Origin: Flavobacteriaceae bacterium UBA1903
GTDB lineage: Bacteria; Bacteroidota; Bacteroidia; Flavobacteriales; Flavobacteriaceae
Assembly: GCA_002337605.1 (NCBI GenBank)
Contig: DDGL01000005.1
Coordinates: 1 to 31,798, forward strand
DNA length: 31,798 bases
Direction: 5' to 3'
Under the pieces are notes generated by a model, which had not been told where the DNA came from, did no database searches, and saw only the letters and a program-made list of their open reading frames with translations. How positions within the stretch are numbered: position 1 is the first letter of the stretch; each line of letters starts with the position of its first letter. The translations under genes were made by a program, and so were the position numbers. Shown piece after piece: positions 23,433-31,798 of the stretch.

Positions 23433-25379
23433 TTATAATCTTGCATTAATCCAAGTCCACATAGAGATATCTACGGCAGTACCGTTAAACACATCATCTC
23501 CAGGAGTTGATAACGGAACACCGTCTACAATAACATTGCTAGGGGCACCGTCATCTGGGAAGTCTACTCTTGTATCGTATCCGCTAAGGAAAGCGTTTGT
23601 AAAAGTAGCTCCAGATTCTTTTTTGAATTGAAGTGCAGTACCACCTACTGTAGAGATAGCTGTAAAGTTAATCAAGTTAGGATTTGCATTTTCACCGTCT
23701 GCTTCAATGCCTGTAGAGAAACCAGCTATGTCGTGTTGCACGTATGCATTGGTCAAAGTTCCATTCCAACCTTCAGTCCAGTCTACAGAATCATCTTCGT
23801 TATTAAGGGCGTAGAAGTTAGTCATGCTAACGGTTCCACCAAAAAACTCAACACCATCGTCTGCACCATTAATAGCAGCTACGTTGCTAATTTCAGTTCC
23901 AGTTCCTACAGCATATAGTGTAAGACCATTAAACTGAGAGTCAGCATTAATTTGGGCGCCTGCACCTACAATTACCAAGTAACTAATCTTTCCTGAGTTA
24001 GAAGCAGGGTTGGTACCTCCGTAAATAAGACCTCCTACTTCAGCAGTAACGTTTGTTCCTTCTGTAGTTGGTGCATCTCCGCAAAGTAGTAATCCACCCC
24101 AATCTCCTGGTTGTCCAGCGACTGATGACATTACAACTGGGTTTTCGGCAGTACCGTTCACTTCTATTTGTCCACCTATTTCAGAAGCAATATAAACATC
24201 TTGTCCACCCGGGCGCGCAGCTATTTTAGTTCCAGCTGGGATGATTAATTTCCCACCGTTTTTAACAAGTAATACAGCATCTAGTAAGTAACTAGTTCCT
24301 GGGTCCAATGTTAAAGTATTAGTAACATCACCACCTAAAATTACTACTTCACCACCAGTGTTGTTAGAGTTAACCCAAGAGAACATGCTAATATCTACTG
24401 TGGGAGGTGCAATGTAAGGATTGTTTGGGTTCGAGTCTTCACCTTCAATCTGAACGTTGCTAAATGCACCATTATCAGGGAAGTCTAAAGAGGCTTCATA
24501 TCCAATAAGTGCTAAACCTGTAATAGTTGCTCCCGATTCTTTTTTGAACTGTAATGCAGTTCCACCTACGGTAGAGTTGGCTGTAAAGTTTACAAGTTTC
24601 GGATTTGCATTTTCACCATCTGCTTCAACAGCAGTAGAGAATCCTTCAACTGTATGCAATACATAAGAGTTGGTTAATGTTCCGTTCCATCCTTCAGTCC
24701 AGTCTACAGAATCATCTTCGTTATTTTCAGAATAAAAGTTAGTCACGCTTACAGTTCCTCCAAAAAACTCAACACCGTCATCAGCACCATCCACAACAGC
24801 CACATTGTCTATTGTAGTTCCAGAACCTACAGAATATAAAGTTAAACCGTTGTACTGAGAGTCTGCGTTTATTTGTGCCCCAGCGTTTCGAATTATTAGG
24901 TAATCGATGTTACCTGAACTATCTGTTGGCTCATTTCCACCGTATACAAGGCCAGCAACTTCTGCAATAACGTTAGTTCCTTCTGTTGTTGGTGCTTTCC
25001 CACATAATAGTAAACCACCCCATTCTCCAGGGTTGTTACCTGCAGAACGCATTACAACTGGAAGGCTTGCGGTACCTTGAATATCGATTTCAGCTCCTAG
25101 TTCTACAGCAATAAAGTTAGAAGCTCCTACTTCAGCAACGATTTCCGTTCCTGCTGGAATGGTAAGTTTCGCTCCCTCCTTTACAAAAACAGACCCAGAA
25201 ACTGTGTACTGTTGAGAAGGGTCTAATATTCTATCTGAAGCGATATCGCCTGTCAGATTTGTGTCTTCCACCATCGTGTCATCATCAGTAGGGGTGAAGT
25301 CGTCATCACTGCTGCAACTTGCAGCAAATACGATACTTAGTATCGCAAAAAGTTTAGAAATTTGTTTAAGATTTTTCAT
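23433..25379 (-). CDS. Surface lipoprotein with tandem-duplicated beta-helix-like domain, partner of the TonB receptor
   Basis: 648 residues; the lipid cysteine is C22 (FAASC) followed by SSDDD, which fits the Bacteroidota surface-export signal. Two homologous halves, ~41-337 and ~351-646, each contain LDP--Y---V-VK-G-KL-IPAGT, (E/D)WGGLLLCG(K/D)APTTEGTN, GAQINADSQ(Y/F)NGLTLY, DDGVEFFGGTVS, NNEDDSVDWTEGWNGTLTN, EADGENANP and GGTALQFKKESGA, ending DISM(F/W)(S/T)W(V/I)N. The regular short strands suggest a right-handed beta-helix with Asp-rich edges. Single-domain relatives next to TonB receptors occur in other Flavobacteriaceae, sometimes mislabelled multidrug transporter (from memory). It lies 36 bp behind the receptor gene, so probably the same operon. 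A ligand-capture role like SusD is inference. Confidence 0.82.
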   Translation of the reverse strand: MKNLKQISKLFAILSIVFAASCSSDDDFTPTDDDTMVEDTNLTGDIASDRILDPSQQYTVSGSVFVKEGAKLTIPAGTEIVAEVGASNFIAVELGAEIDIQGTASLPVVMRSAGNNPGEWGGLLLCGKAPTTEGTNVIAEVAGLVYGGNEPTDSSGNIDYLIIRNAGAQINADSQYNGLTLYSVGSGTTIDNVAVVDGADDGVEFFGGTVSVTNFYSENNEDDSVDWTEGWNGTLTNSYVLHTVEGFSTAVEADGENANPKLVNFTANSTVGGTALQFKKESGATITGLALIGYEASLDFPDNGAFSNVQIEGEDSNPNNPYIAPPTVDISMFSWVNSNNTGGEVVILGGDVTNTLTLDPGTSYLLDAVLLVKNGGKLIIPAGTKIAARPGGQDVYIASEIGGQIEVNGTAENPVVMSSVAGQPGDWGGLLLCGDAPTTEGTNVTAEVGGLIYGGTNPASNSGKISYLVIVGAGAQINADSQFNGLTLYAVGTGTEISNVAAINGADDGVEFFGGTVSMTNFYALNNEDDSVDWTEGWNGTLTNAYVQHDIAGFSTGIEADGENANPNLINFTAISTVGGTALQFKKESGATFTNAFLSGYDTRVDFPDDGAPSNVIVDGVPLSTPGDDVFNGTAVDISMWTWINARL

Positions 25380-25415
25380 AGTTTTAAAAATTGAATAGTT
25401 AATAGTGTTTAAAAT

Positions 25416-28202
25416 TTAAAATGAATAGTTAATATTAAGTCCTAGTCGAACACCTTTGGTATAGGATAGTACTGTTTCCTCGCGTTCGATTCCCGTTGTA
25501 CTTGGGCGTACGATTTGCGTTCTTTTTATTTCTGGATTTAAAATATTTCTCGCTCGAACACCAATGGTCCAATTGGCGTTAAGCTCTTTGTTAATGATTG
25601 CATCAAGTGTAACAAATCCATTTTCAATAATTTCTTCGTTGAAGTTAATGTCTGATGAACTTTGAATTTCAGCAGCTCCCAATGCGAAGACACGATTTGA
25701 GGCGTAATTGGCAACCAATGATGCATCTAATGGAAATTCTTGGTTTGTTTCAAAATTAAGTGATGTGTTAACGATCCAGTCTGAAGCACCTTGTAAGTCT
25801 GCTTCAGTTCTGTTATTGTATTTGAAGCTACGCACTAGATTTCCGTCTTCGTCAAAAACATCTTTTAGATCTTGTGTGTGCCATAGACGCGAAGCATTTA
25901 GGTTCAGGCGAAGTTTGGGTTGTTCGTCTCCAGCCAAAAGGTTTACACGAGTTTCAATTTCAAGACCGTATATTTCTGCTTGCTCACCCGAGTTAAAGTA
26001 GGAGAATATACCAGCCGAACCACGATCCTGTACTTTGTTGATAGGGTTCTCAATCTCCTTATAGAAAGCACTCAATGATAGTAACTGATCATTTGAAGGG
26101 AAAAACTCCCACTTTAGATCATAGTTATAGTTGGTTGATGCTTCAATATCTGGATTACCTCTTGTAACCTGATTTGTAGGCGAAACATACTCAAAAGGAG
26201 CAATTTCCTTAAATTCAGGCAAGGTGCGCGTCGTACTGTTCGCAAAGCGAATACTGTGCTTTTCGTTGATATCATACTTTAAGTTCAAAGAAGGATACAA
26301 CCTACGATAGTCCTTGTTTGAAGAGCCGGTTCTTCCGGCAAAGTTTCCTACGTCAAAATTAACGTCGATATCGTCTTTCTGAAAACGTAATCCAGCAGCA
26401 ACACTAAATTTCCCCAACTGACCTGAAAAATTAGCAAACCCGGCCACACTCTGAAGTGTACCCTTGTAAAGATCTGGTTCAAGCACATTCAGCTTTAACA
26501 GATTGTTATCGAAATTGGTTTGAGTGAAAACTTCAGAAAGATTATCTATAGACTCTGGATTTACTACATTTATTACTGTTTCTTCAACCCCGTAGAATCT
26601 CGATTTGAAATCACGGGTCTTCTTACGGTAATCTCCACCGAAGTTGATATTAAACTTGTTGTTTTCATCGTCGTAGACCTTAATTAAATCAGCAATACGA
26701 CCATTGTATTCAATATCTTCAATTTTTTGAATACTCTTACGCTGTTGGAAACCACCTGTTCTTCCAAGTTGGATTTGATCTGCCATAGCAGGATCTGTAA
26801 AATTGAAGTTTACTTCATTTCTGATTCGATTGGGCTCATCTGCACTAAGTAAGTTGTATCCACCCGCCCACGTTAAGGTATTCATTTCTGAAATATCATG
26901 ATCTCCTGAAAGTTGTGTTACAGACAGTAGGGTTTTCTTAAGGTTCTGGTCGCGTATAAATTGAAAGGCCTCATTCGCATCGGTTTCCTCAAAAAAAGTA
27001 CCTTCTCCATTCCGACCTCCTTCAAAAACTTGATCGGTAATTTTATTAATAACTAATTGGGTAAATTTCAATTCGTTAGTATCGTCCGCCTTAAATTTTA
27101 CAGTTCCTAAGACTGAAGAAGTGACTTCTTTCTTCCACGTTGTAGCATCAGTCAGACTATCTAAAATAAAGTTAGATCTGAATTGTCTGAAAACCCCTTG
27201 TTGGTATTCGTAGTTTGAAGTTTGACCAGCGGTAATAAGAACTTTAAACTTCTCACCTATTTTCTTTCCTGCACTCAGCTGAAATGAGTTGTTTAGAGGA
27301 ATGTCCTCAGTTTGCGGATTCCATGTTTGTTCCGTAATGGCTCTTCCTGTAGAAATGCTCTTTACATAAATTCCTGCGGTAACATCTTCTTGATTAGGCG
27401 ATACTTTAAAGTTTTCAAACACTCCGCCCTGAAGAACATTCGTATTTACTCCAGAAGATACTCTTACGCTTAATTCTGAGCTACCACTCAATTCTTTTGA
27501 GATAATATCTATATTTCCAGAAGCTTGATCTGCAGAAAGATTGGGAGCCATAGTTTTGCTCACGCCAATGCTTTGGATTAAACGTGTATTGAAAAGCTCC
27601 AACCCAATATTTTTACGCTCAATATCGTCCGAAGGAATTGGTAAGCCATTTAGAGTAGTTGACAAATAACGATCACCTAATCCACGTACAAAAACATCTC
27701 CGCTTCCATCTGTTTTAGATACCCCCGAAATTTTTGTAGTAGCACTAGAAGCATCAGAAACACCTAATTTGCTCATTTGCTCAGCTCCAATACTTTCTTT
27801 AATAGCAACTGCTTCTTTTTGTTCTAATAATAAAGCAGTTTCACGCTCTCGACTGGTTTGTACCGAAATAAAAACTTCGTCCAGTGTTGCAGCACTGGCT
27901 CCCAAAGCTGCATCTATACGAGTAAATTTGTCTGTTTCAACTGTTACATTTGGTATTTCCACAGTTTCATATCCAACAAAACTGAATTCTACCACATAAC
28001 TCCCCGCAGCTACATTTTCTATAATGTAATTCCCGTCAAAATCGGTTGTAGTTCCTTTTGTAGTTCCTTTTAAAATAACATTAGCGAATGGAAGTGGTTC
28101 TCCATTGGCATCTTTGTCGGTTAATGTGCCTTCTATCGTCCCTGTTTGTGCGAACGTTAAGGCGGTAACTAATAGCATTGCTGCTGTAAATAATCTATTC
28201 AT
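25416..28202 (-). CDS. TonB-dependent receptor with CarboxypepD_reg domain, probably for a phosphorus source
   Basis: A 928-residue outer-membrane receptor. Signal peptide ~1-19 (MNRLFTAAMLLVTALTFAQ); CarboxypepD_reg domain ~22-108 (LPFANVILKGTTKGTTTDFD); plug ~130-240 with VSKTDGSGDVFVRGLGDRYL and ASGNIDIISKEL; then a large barrel ending in GVRLGLNINYSF. There is no STN domain, so it is not a sigma-signalling receptor, unlike the one at 1539-4043. The open frame begins with TTG one codon earlier, but ATG 28202 is clearly the start. It is first in an operon with the duplicated beta-helix lipoprotein. Two direct-repeat boxes of the same type as at the porin gene lie 50-110 bp upstream. The ligand is not evident from sequence. 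Confidence 0.9.
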   Translation of the reverse strand: MNRLFTAAMLLVTALTFAQTGTIEGTLTDKDANGEPLPFANVILKGTTKGTTTDFDGNYIIENVAAGSYVVEFSFVGYETVEIPNVTVETDKFTRIDAALGASAATLDEVFISVQTSRERETALLLEQKEAVAIKESIGAEQMSKLGVSDASSATTKISGVSKTDGSGDVFVRGLGDRYLSTTLNGLPIPSDDIERKNIGLELFNTRLIQSIGVSKTMAPNLSADQASGNIDIISKELSGSSELSVRVSSGVNTNVLQGGVFENFKVSPNQEDVTAGIYVKSISTGRAITEQTWNPQTEDIPLNNSFQLSAGKKIGEKFKVLITAGQTSNYEYQQGVFRQFRSNFILDSLTDATTWKKEVTSSVLGTVKFKADDTNELKFTQLVINKITDQVFEGGRNGEGTFFEETDANEAFQFIRDQNLKKTLLSVTQLSGDHDISEMNTLTWAGGYNLLSADEPNRIRNEVNFNFTDPAMADQIQLGRTGGFQQRKSIQKIEDIEYNGRIADLIKVYDDENNKFNINFGGDYRKKTRDFKSRFYGVEETVINVVNPESIDNLSEVFTQTNFDNNLLKLNVLEPDLYKGTLQSVAGFANFSGQLGKFSVAAGLRFQKDDIDVNFDVGNFAGRTGSSNKDYRRLYPSLNLKYDINEKHSIRFANSTTRTLPEFKEIAPFEYVSPTNQVTRGNPDIEASTNYNYDLKWEFFPSNDQLLSLSAFYKEIENPINKVQDRGSAGIFSYFNSGEQAEIYGLEIETRVNLLAGDEQPKLRLNLNASRLWHTQDLKDVFDEDGNLVRSFKYNNRTEADLQGASDWIVNTSLNFETNQEFPLDASLVANYASNRVFALGAAEIQSSSDINFNEEIIENGFVTLDAIINKELNANWTIGVRARNILNPEIKRTQIVRPSTTGIEREETVLSYTKGVRLGLNINYSF

Positions 28203-28225
28203 CAAAATATTATATTCATTTTGTG

Positions 28226-28233
28226 CAAAGAAA
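28226..28233 (-). promoter_or_regulatory. Candidate -7 element of the TonB receptor operon
   Basis: TTTCTTTG on the minus strand, 23 bp before the ATG, within TTAGAGGTTTCTTTGCA. The porin gene has a similar TTTTAGTTCTTTGCA. Both lack a good -33 element, as expected for activator-dependent promoters. Confidence 0.4.
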
Positions 28234-28252
28234 CCTCTAAATGCAGGTTTCC

Positions 28253-28313
28253 TAGTTACCTCAATGTTATGGTTGTTTTAGCTTTAAGTAAGGTTTATGT
28301 TAGCTTAATGTTA
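28253..28313. promoter_or_regulatory. Two candidate PhoB-type boxes upstream of the TonB receptor operon
   Basis: TAGTTA at 28253-28258 and ATGTTA at 28264-28269 form one pair. ATGTTA at 28297-28302 and at 28308-28313 form a second pair. Both have exactly 11-bp spacing. In the gene direction the second pair reads TAACATT-AAGC-TAACATA, matching the porin box in sequence, spacing and orientation. Confidence 0.55.
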
Positions 28314-28456
28314 TGTACCTTATCATTTCTATCAGGTCAAAACTAAGACACGCCCCTGCATTTTGTGTTATGTAATCTTTATGAAAAGGTGACGCTTTTT
28401 ACCGCTTCAGCTTTATAGAAATTGGTATCTTGCCCATACCAAAAAAGTTTATAATG

Positions 28457-29791
28457 ATGCACTGGGAAGATTTGCTCTCACTACAAAAGCAGGGCGACAC
28501 TAAGAAAAGAATACGTATTGAAGAAAACGAATCCCGCACAGGTTTTGAAGTAGATTATGACCGCGTGATCTTTTCATCAGCTTTCCGAAGCCTACAGGAT
28601 AAAACACAGGTCATTCCATTGTCTAAAACTTCCTTTGTACACACCCGCTTAACCCACAGTCTGGAAGTAAGTGTAGTTGGACGCTCTCTGGGCAGACAGG
28701 TGGGGAAGGCTATTTTAGAAAAGCATCCACAGTTATATAAAGTACATGGCTTCCAATCAACCGATTTTGGAGCCATAGTTGCCGCAGCTGCTTTGGCACA
28801 CGACATTGGTAACCCCCCGTTCGGGCATAGTGGTGAAAAAGCCATGGGAGCTTATTTTTTAAGCGGAAAAGGACAGCGCTTTAAATCGCAGCTTACACCG
28901 AAGCAATATCAGGATTTGGTAGATTTTGAAGGAAATGCCAACGGCTTCAAAATTTTGACCGAAACCAAGAATGGTGTTACTGGCGGATTGCGACTCACTT
29001 TTGCCACTTTGGGTGCTTTTATGAAGTACCCGAAAGAAAGCCTCCCAAAGAAACCTACAAAGCACATAGCCGATAAAAAATATGGGGTGTTTCAGAACGA
29101 TGTGCCCTTTTTTAAAGAAGTAGCCTCAACTTTAGGGCTTGCCAAGCGTGGTGCCGAAGAACATATGAGCTACCACCGCCATCCTCTGTGTTTTTTAGTG
29201 GAGGCTGCCGATGATATTTGCTATACCATTATAGATTTTGAAGACGGAATTAACCTGGGGTGGATCCCCGAAGAAAGCGCTCTGGAGTATTTAGTGAATT
29301 TGGTTAAAGATTCTTTAAACAAGAAAAAATATGCACAACTCACACAATCTAAAGACAGGCTGGCTTATTTGCGTTCTTTAGCCATTAACACCCTGATCTC
29401 TGAAGCTGTTGAAATTTTTAGTACTCACGAAGAGGCCATCTTAAAAGGGGATTTTACGGAAGCATTACTGGATAAAAGCAAATACCAGGCACAGATTACC
29501 GATATTATAAAAGAAAGTATTTCAAAGGTATATCAAAGCCCCGAAGTGATAGAAAAAGAACTGGCAGGCTACCAGATTCTTTCCACATTGCTGGATGCCT
29601 ACACCACTGCTTTCGAAAATGAAGCTAACGGCACTTTACGTCATTACGATAAGCTTCTTCTGAAAAGTTTTGAAGGCGCCATAACTCCAGCCAGTACGTA
29701 CGATTATTTAATGCTGTGCTGTAACCACGTTTCTATGCTCACCGACGGACAGGCATTGCAGTTGTTTCAAAAAATTCAAGGGAATTTGTAA
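28457..29791 (+). CDS. dgt: Deoxyguanosinetriphosphate triphosphohydrolase (dGTPase), HD superfamily
   Basis: About 444 residues. The enzyme hydrolyses dGTP (or other dNTPs) to the nucleoside and triphosphate. HD-domain metal ligands are visible: HTRLTHSLEV, then ALAHDIGNPPFGHSGE, and a later Asp in EAADDICYTIIDFEDG. The stretch RRT-like SRTGFEVDYDRVIFSSAFRS before the HD domain is typical of dGTPases. The longest frame opens at TTG 28430, but MHWEDLLSLQKQGDTKKR at ATG 28457 matches the usual N-terminus of Bacteroidota members; ATG 28454 is equally possible. It is divergent from the TonB receptor operon and convergent with dxs. Confidence 0.93.
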   Translation: MHWEDLLSLQKQGDTKKRIRIEENESRTGFEVDYDRVIFSSAFRSLQDKTQVIPLSKTSFVHTRLTHSLEVSVVGRSLGRQVGKAILEKHPQLYKVHGFQSTDFGAIVAAAALAHDIGNPPFGHSGEKAMGAYFLSGKGQRFKSQLTPKQYQDLVDFEGNANGFKILTETKNGVTGGLRLTFATLGAFMKYPKESLPKKPTKHIADKKYGVFQNDVPFFKEVASTLGLAKRGAEEHMSYHRHPLCFLVEAADDICYTIIDFEDGINLGWIPEESALEYLVNLVKDSLNKKKYAQLTQSKDRLAYLRSLAINTLISEAVEIFSTHEEAILKGDFTEALLDKSKYQAQITDIIKESISKVYQSPEVIEKELAGYQILSTLLDAYTTAFENEANGTLRHYDKLLLKSFEGAITPASTYDYLMLCCNHVSMLTDGQALQLFQKIQGNL

Positions 29792-29846
29792 AACAATAGC
29801 TCCCTTTTTAGCGGGAGAAGGGTCGGGGATGAGAGGCTACATTTTT

Positions 29847-31628
29847 TTAATCTATTAATAACCTTTCAATTTCAGCCTGTATCTTTTTTGCAGATATTCC
29901 AACCAGTTCTTGTAATTCATCCACGGTACCGTGTTCCGGAAACTCATCAGGAATACCCAGAATTTTAAGGGTATTCTGGCAGTTGTGTTCTGAAGCAAAT
30001 TCAACTATAGCACTTCCCAATCCGCCTTTTTTTACACCGTCTTCTACTGTAATAATATGTTGGTGCTTGCTGAAAATTTTGTTTAGCATTGCTACATCTA
30101 AAGGTTTTAAAAACCGGATATCATAGTGTGCAATTTTTTGTGCTGAAGTCTTTTCAATTGCCGCTATCGCTTCCGTAGCATTGTTTGCTATCGCTCCAAT
30201 AGTTAATACTGCAATGGCATTACCGTCTTTCAACTGAAGGGCTTTACCTATCTCTATAGTCTCAAAAGGTTGTTGCCAATCTAATATAGTTCCCCGTCCG
30301 CGCGGATATCGAATGGCTATAGGCAACTCCAGTCCAAGGTGTGCAGTGTACAGAATATTCCGAAGTTCTAATTCGTTCCTTGGCGTAAACAAGACAAGGT
30401 TAGGAATACAGCGCAAATACGCCAGATCAAAAATTCCGTGATGCGTGGCGCCATCCTCGCCCACAAGCCCCGCCCGATCCAGACAGAAAATTACCGGGAG
30501 CTTCTGTAAACAAACGTCATGAATCACCTGGTCGTACGCACGTTGTAAAAAGGTGGAGTAGATATTACAAAACACCGTCATTCCCTGGGTCGCCAATCCG
30601 GCGGCAAAGGTTACAGCATGCTGCTCGGCAATTCCAACATCAAAAGCGCGGTCTGGGAAGGCGTCCATCATAAATTTTAGAGAACTTCCCGTGGGCATGG
30701 CGGGTGTAATACCAACTATTTTTTGGTTTGCTGAAGCCAGTTCCACCAATGTTTTTCCAAATACATCCTGAAATTTTGGCGGTTGTTTTTGGTTGGGCTT
30801 GGGATATACATCCCCTGTTTTGGCGTCAAATTTTCCCGGAGCGTGGTAGGTTACCTGATCTTCTTCAGCTTGGCGCAGGCCTTTGCCTTTTTTAGTAATG
30901 ACATGTAACAGTTTTGGGCCATCAACGTGTTTCAGCCGGTTTAATTCAGCAATTAAAACCGAAAGATCGTGTCCATCAATCGGGCCCGAATAGTTAAAGT
31001 GTAACGCTTCAAAAATATTGTCTGTGTCCGGAGCACCGTCCAGATTTACCTGAGTGAGGTAATTTTTTAAGGCACCTACGCTAGGATCAATACCAATGGC
31101 ATTGTCATTCAGAATAACTAACAAGTTGGTTTTGGTAACACCCGCGTGGTTGAGCGCTTCAAAAGCCATTCCACTGGCAATGGAGGCGTCTCCCACCACT
31201 GCAATATGCTGAATAGAATGTTTGCCTTTTAACCGATTTGCAAGTGCCATCCCCAATGCTGCCGAAATAGCAGTACTACTATGTCCAACACCAAAAGTGT
31301 CGTAAGTGCTTTCGGCTCTTTTTGGAAAACCGCTTATGCCGTTTAAGCGACGATTTGTATAAAAATTTTCTCGCCGACCGGTTAGAATCTTATGCCCGTA
31401 AGCTTGATGCCCCACATCCCAAACCAGCAGATCTTCCGGAGTGTTAAAAACATAATGTAACGCTACAGTTAACTCGGCTACGCCTAAGCTTGCGCCTAGA
31501 TGTCCTTCTTTGGTGGCTACGGCATTAATAATAAAATCACGTAACTCCTGGGTGAGTTGCGGGAGTTGCTCTTCAGAAAGATTACGAAGATCATTGGGAG
31601 AATTTATATGTTGCAACAGGCTTTTCAA
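29847..31628 (-). CDS. dxs: 1-deoxy-D-xylulose-5-phosphate synthase
   Basis: A 593-residue thiamine diphosphate enzyme that joins pyruvate and glyceraldehyde 3-phosphate in the first step of the MEP isoprenoid pathway. Motifs in order: KEGHLGASLGVAELTVALHY, WDVGHQAYGHKILTGRR, GVGHSSTAISAALGMA, the ThDP motif GDASIASGMAFEALN...LNDNAIGID, VGIAEQHAVTFAAGLA with the catalytic Glu, and DRAGLVGEDGATHHG. The C-terminal transketolase-type domain is complete (VEDGVKKGGLGSAI). Slightly short compared with ~620-640-residue proteobacterial enzymes. Homologues begin MKKLLNHINSP, and the aligned codon here is TTG (31628), so a TTG start is likely. Confidence 0.96.
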   Translation of the reverse strand: MKSLLQHINSPNDLRNLSEEQLPQLTQELRDFIINAVATKEGHLGASLGVAELTVALHYVFNTPEDLLVWDVGHQAYGHKILTGRRENFYTNRRLNGISGFPKRAESTYDTFGVGHSSTAISAALGMALANRLKGKHSIQHIAVVGDASIASGMAFEALNHAGVTKTNLLVILNDNAIGIDPSVGALKNYLTQVNLDGAPDTDNIFEALHFNYSGPIDGHDLSVLIAELNRLKHVDGPKLLHVITKKGKGLRQAEEDQVTYHAPGKFDAKTGDVYPKPNQKQPPKFQDVFGKTLVELASANQKIVGITPAMPTGSSLKFMMDAFPDRAFDVGIAEQHAVTFAAGLATQGMTVFCNIYSTFLQRAYDQVIHDVCLQKLPVIFCLDRAGLVGEDGATHHGIFDLAYLRCIPNLVLFTPRNELELRNILYTAHLGLELPIAIRYPRGRGTILDWQQPFETIEIGKALQLKDGNAIAVLTIGAIANNATEAIAAIEKTSAQKIAHYDIRFLKPLDVAMLNKIFSKHQHIITVEDGVKKGGLGSAIVEFASEHNCQNTLKILGIPDEFPEHGTVDELQELVGISAKKIQAEIERLLID

Positions 31629-31635
31629 GATTTGA

Positions 31636-31643
31636 CAAAGATA
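31636..31643 (-). promoter_or_regulatory. -7 element of dxs, just upstream of the TTG start
   Basis: TATCTTTG on the minus strand is a full match to TAnnTTTG and ends 7 bp before the TTG start codon. A possible -33 (TTGG) lies about 21 bp further upstream. The mRNA leader would be at most a few bases. Confidence 0.5.
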
Positions 31644-31798
31644 CCACTTCGATACTATTTTATTCCAATCGCCGTAAAATCACTCAGTCACCTTTGTTCG
31701 GAAATATATATTATAGCGTGTTGCTGAAATTTCAGTAGTTAAAAGTAAGTTTAGGCGCTCCTATTTTGTAATTTTAACCAACAACCAACAACCAACAA

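Noticed and set aside
29800..29817. CTCCC-TTTTTAGC-GGGAG hairpin after dgt as a terminator
   Set aside because: Short stem and no T-run on either strand. It resembles a dispersed intergenic repeat fragment; left unassigned.
31775..31798. CAACAAC-type short tandem repeats at the right edge as a CRISPR or regulatory array
   Set aside because: Only about three 7-bp copies, cut by the window end; no spacer structure.

Overview
The window reads as a chromosomal segment of a marine-type member of the Flavobacteriaceae (Bacteroidota). The pointers are a T9SS C-terminal sorting domain, lipoproteins with an acidic or Lys-acidic stretch directly after the lipid cysteine (the Bacteroidota surface-export signal), TonB receptors with CarboxypepD_reg domains, an ECF sigma/FecR/TonB cassette, TAnnTTTG-type -7 promoter elements, almost no Shine-Dalgarno sequences, AT-rich DNA, and a class I ribonucleotide reductase whose ATP-cone sits on NrdB. 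No CRISPR array, rRNA or intact insertion sequence was found.

Left part (1-8250). The 5' half of a tRNA-Leu(CAA) runs off the left edge. A T9SS-secreted protein follows, then a deletion scar where the 3' remnants of a GlxA/AraC-type regulator and an SRPBCC/AHSA1 protein abut head to head. Next is a sigma-FecR-TonB receptor operon on the minus strand. It diverges from two plus-strand surface lipoproteins that share an unusual acidic repeat domain (three copies, then one). A nested palindromic, MITE-like repeat closes this block.

Middle (8250-18910). This is mostly housekeeping or membrane genes: an M19 dipeptidase, a HupE/UreJ-like membrane protein, a dCMP deaminase plus S41 C-terminal protease operon, a MarC protein with a tiny membrane protein, a DUF3109 Cys-rich protein, a small lipoprotein, the nrdBA operon and a secreted LolA-like protein. 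A perfect 42-bp palindrome acts as the shared terminator between the small lipoprotein and nrdA.

Right part (18910-28450). This looks like a phosphate-acquisition island: a PiT phosphate transporter with a PhoU-like tail behind a porin O/P gene, a small MORN-like secreted protein, and a TonB receptor paired with a duplicated beta-helix-like surface lipoprotein in place of a SusD. The porin, the MORN-like gene and the TonB receptor all carry upstream direct repeats of ATGTTA spaced exactly 11 bp. That architecture matches a PhoB box although the bases differ from the enterobacterial one, so I propose one phosphate-starvation regulon. The porin/MORN intergenic region also holds a minus-strand terminator with no gene upstream, further hairpins, and a 14-nt sequence complementary to the porin mRNA leader, which suggests an undescribed small RNA or structured leader.

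The window ends with dgt (dGTPase) and dxs (DXP synthase), which converge. Several start codons differ from the longest open frame: porin, TonB receptor 2 and dgt should start at internal ATGs, while dxs and the ECF sigma factor appear to use TTG.
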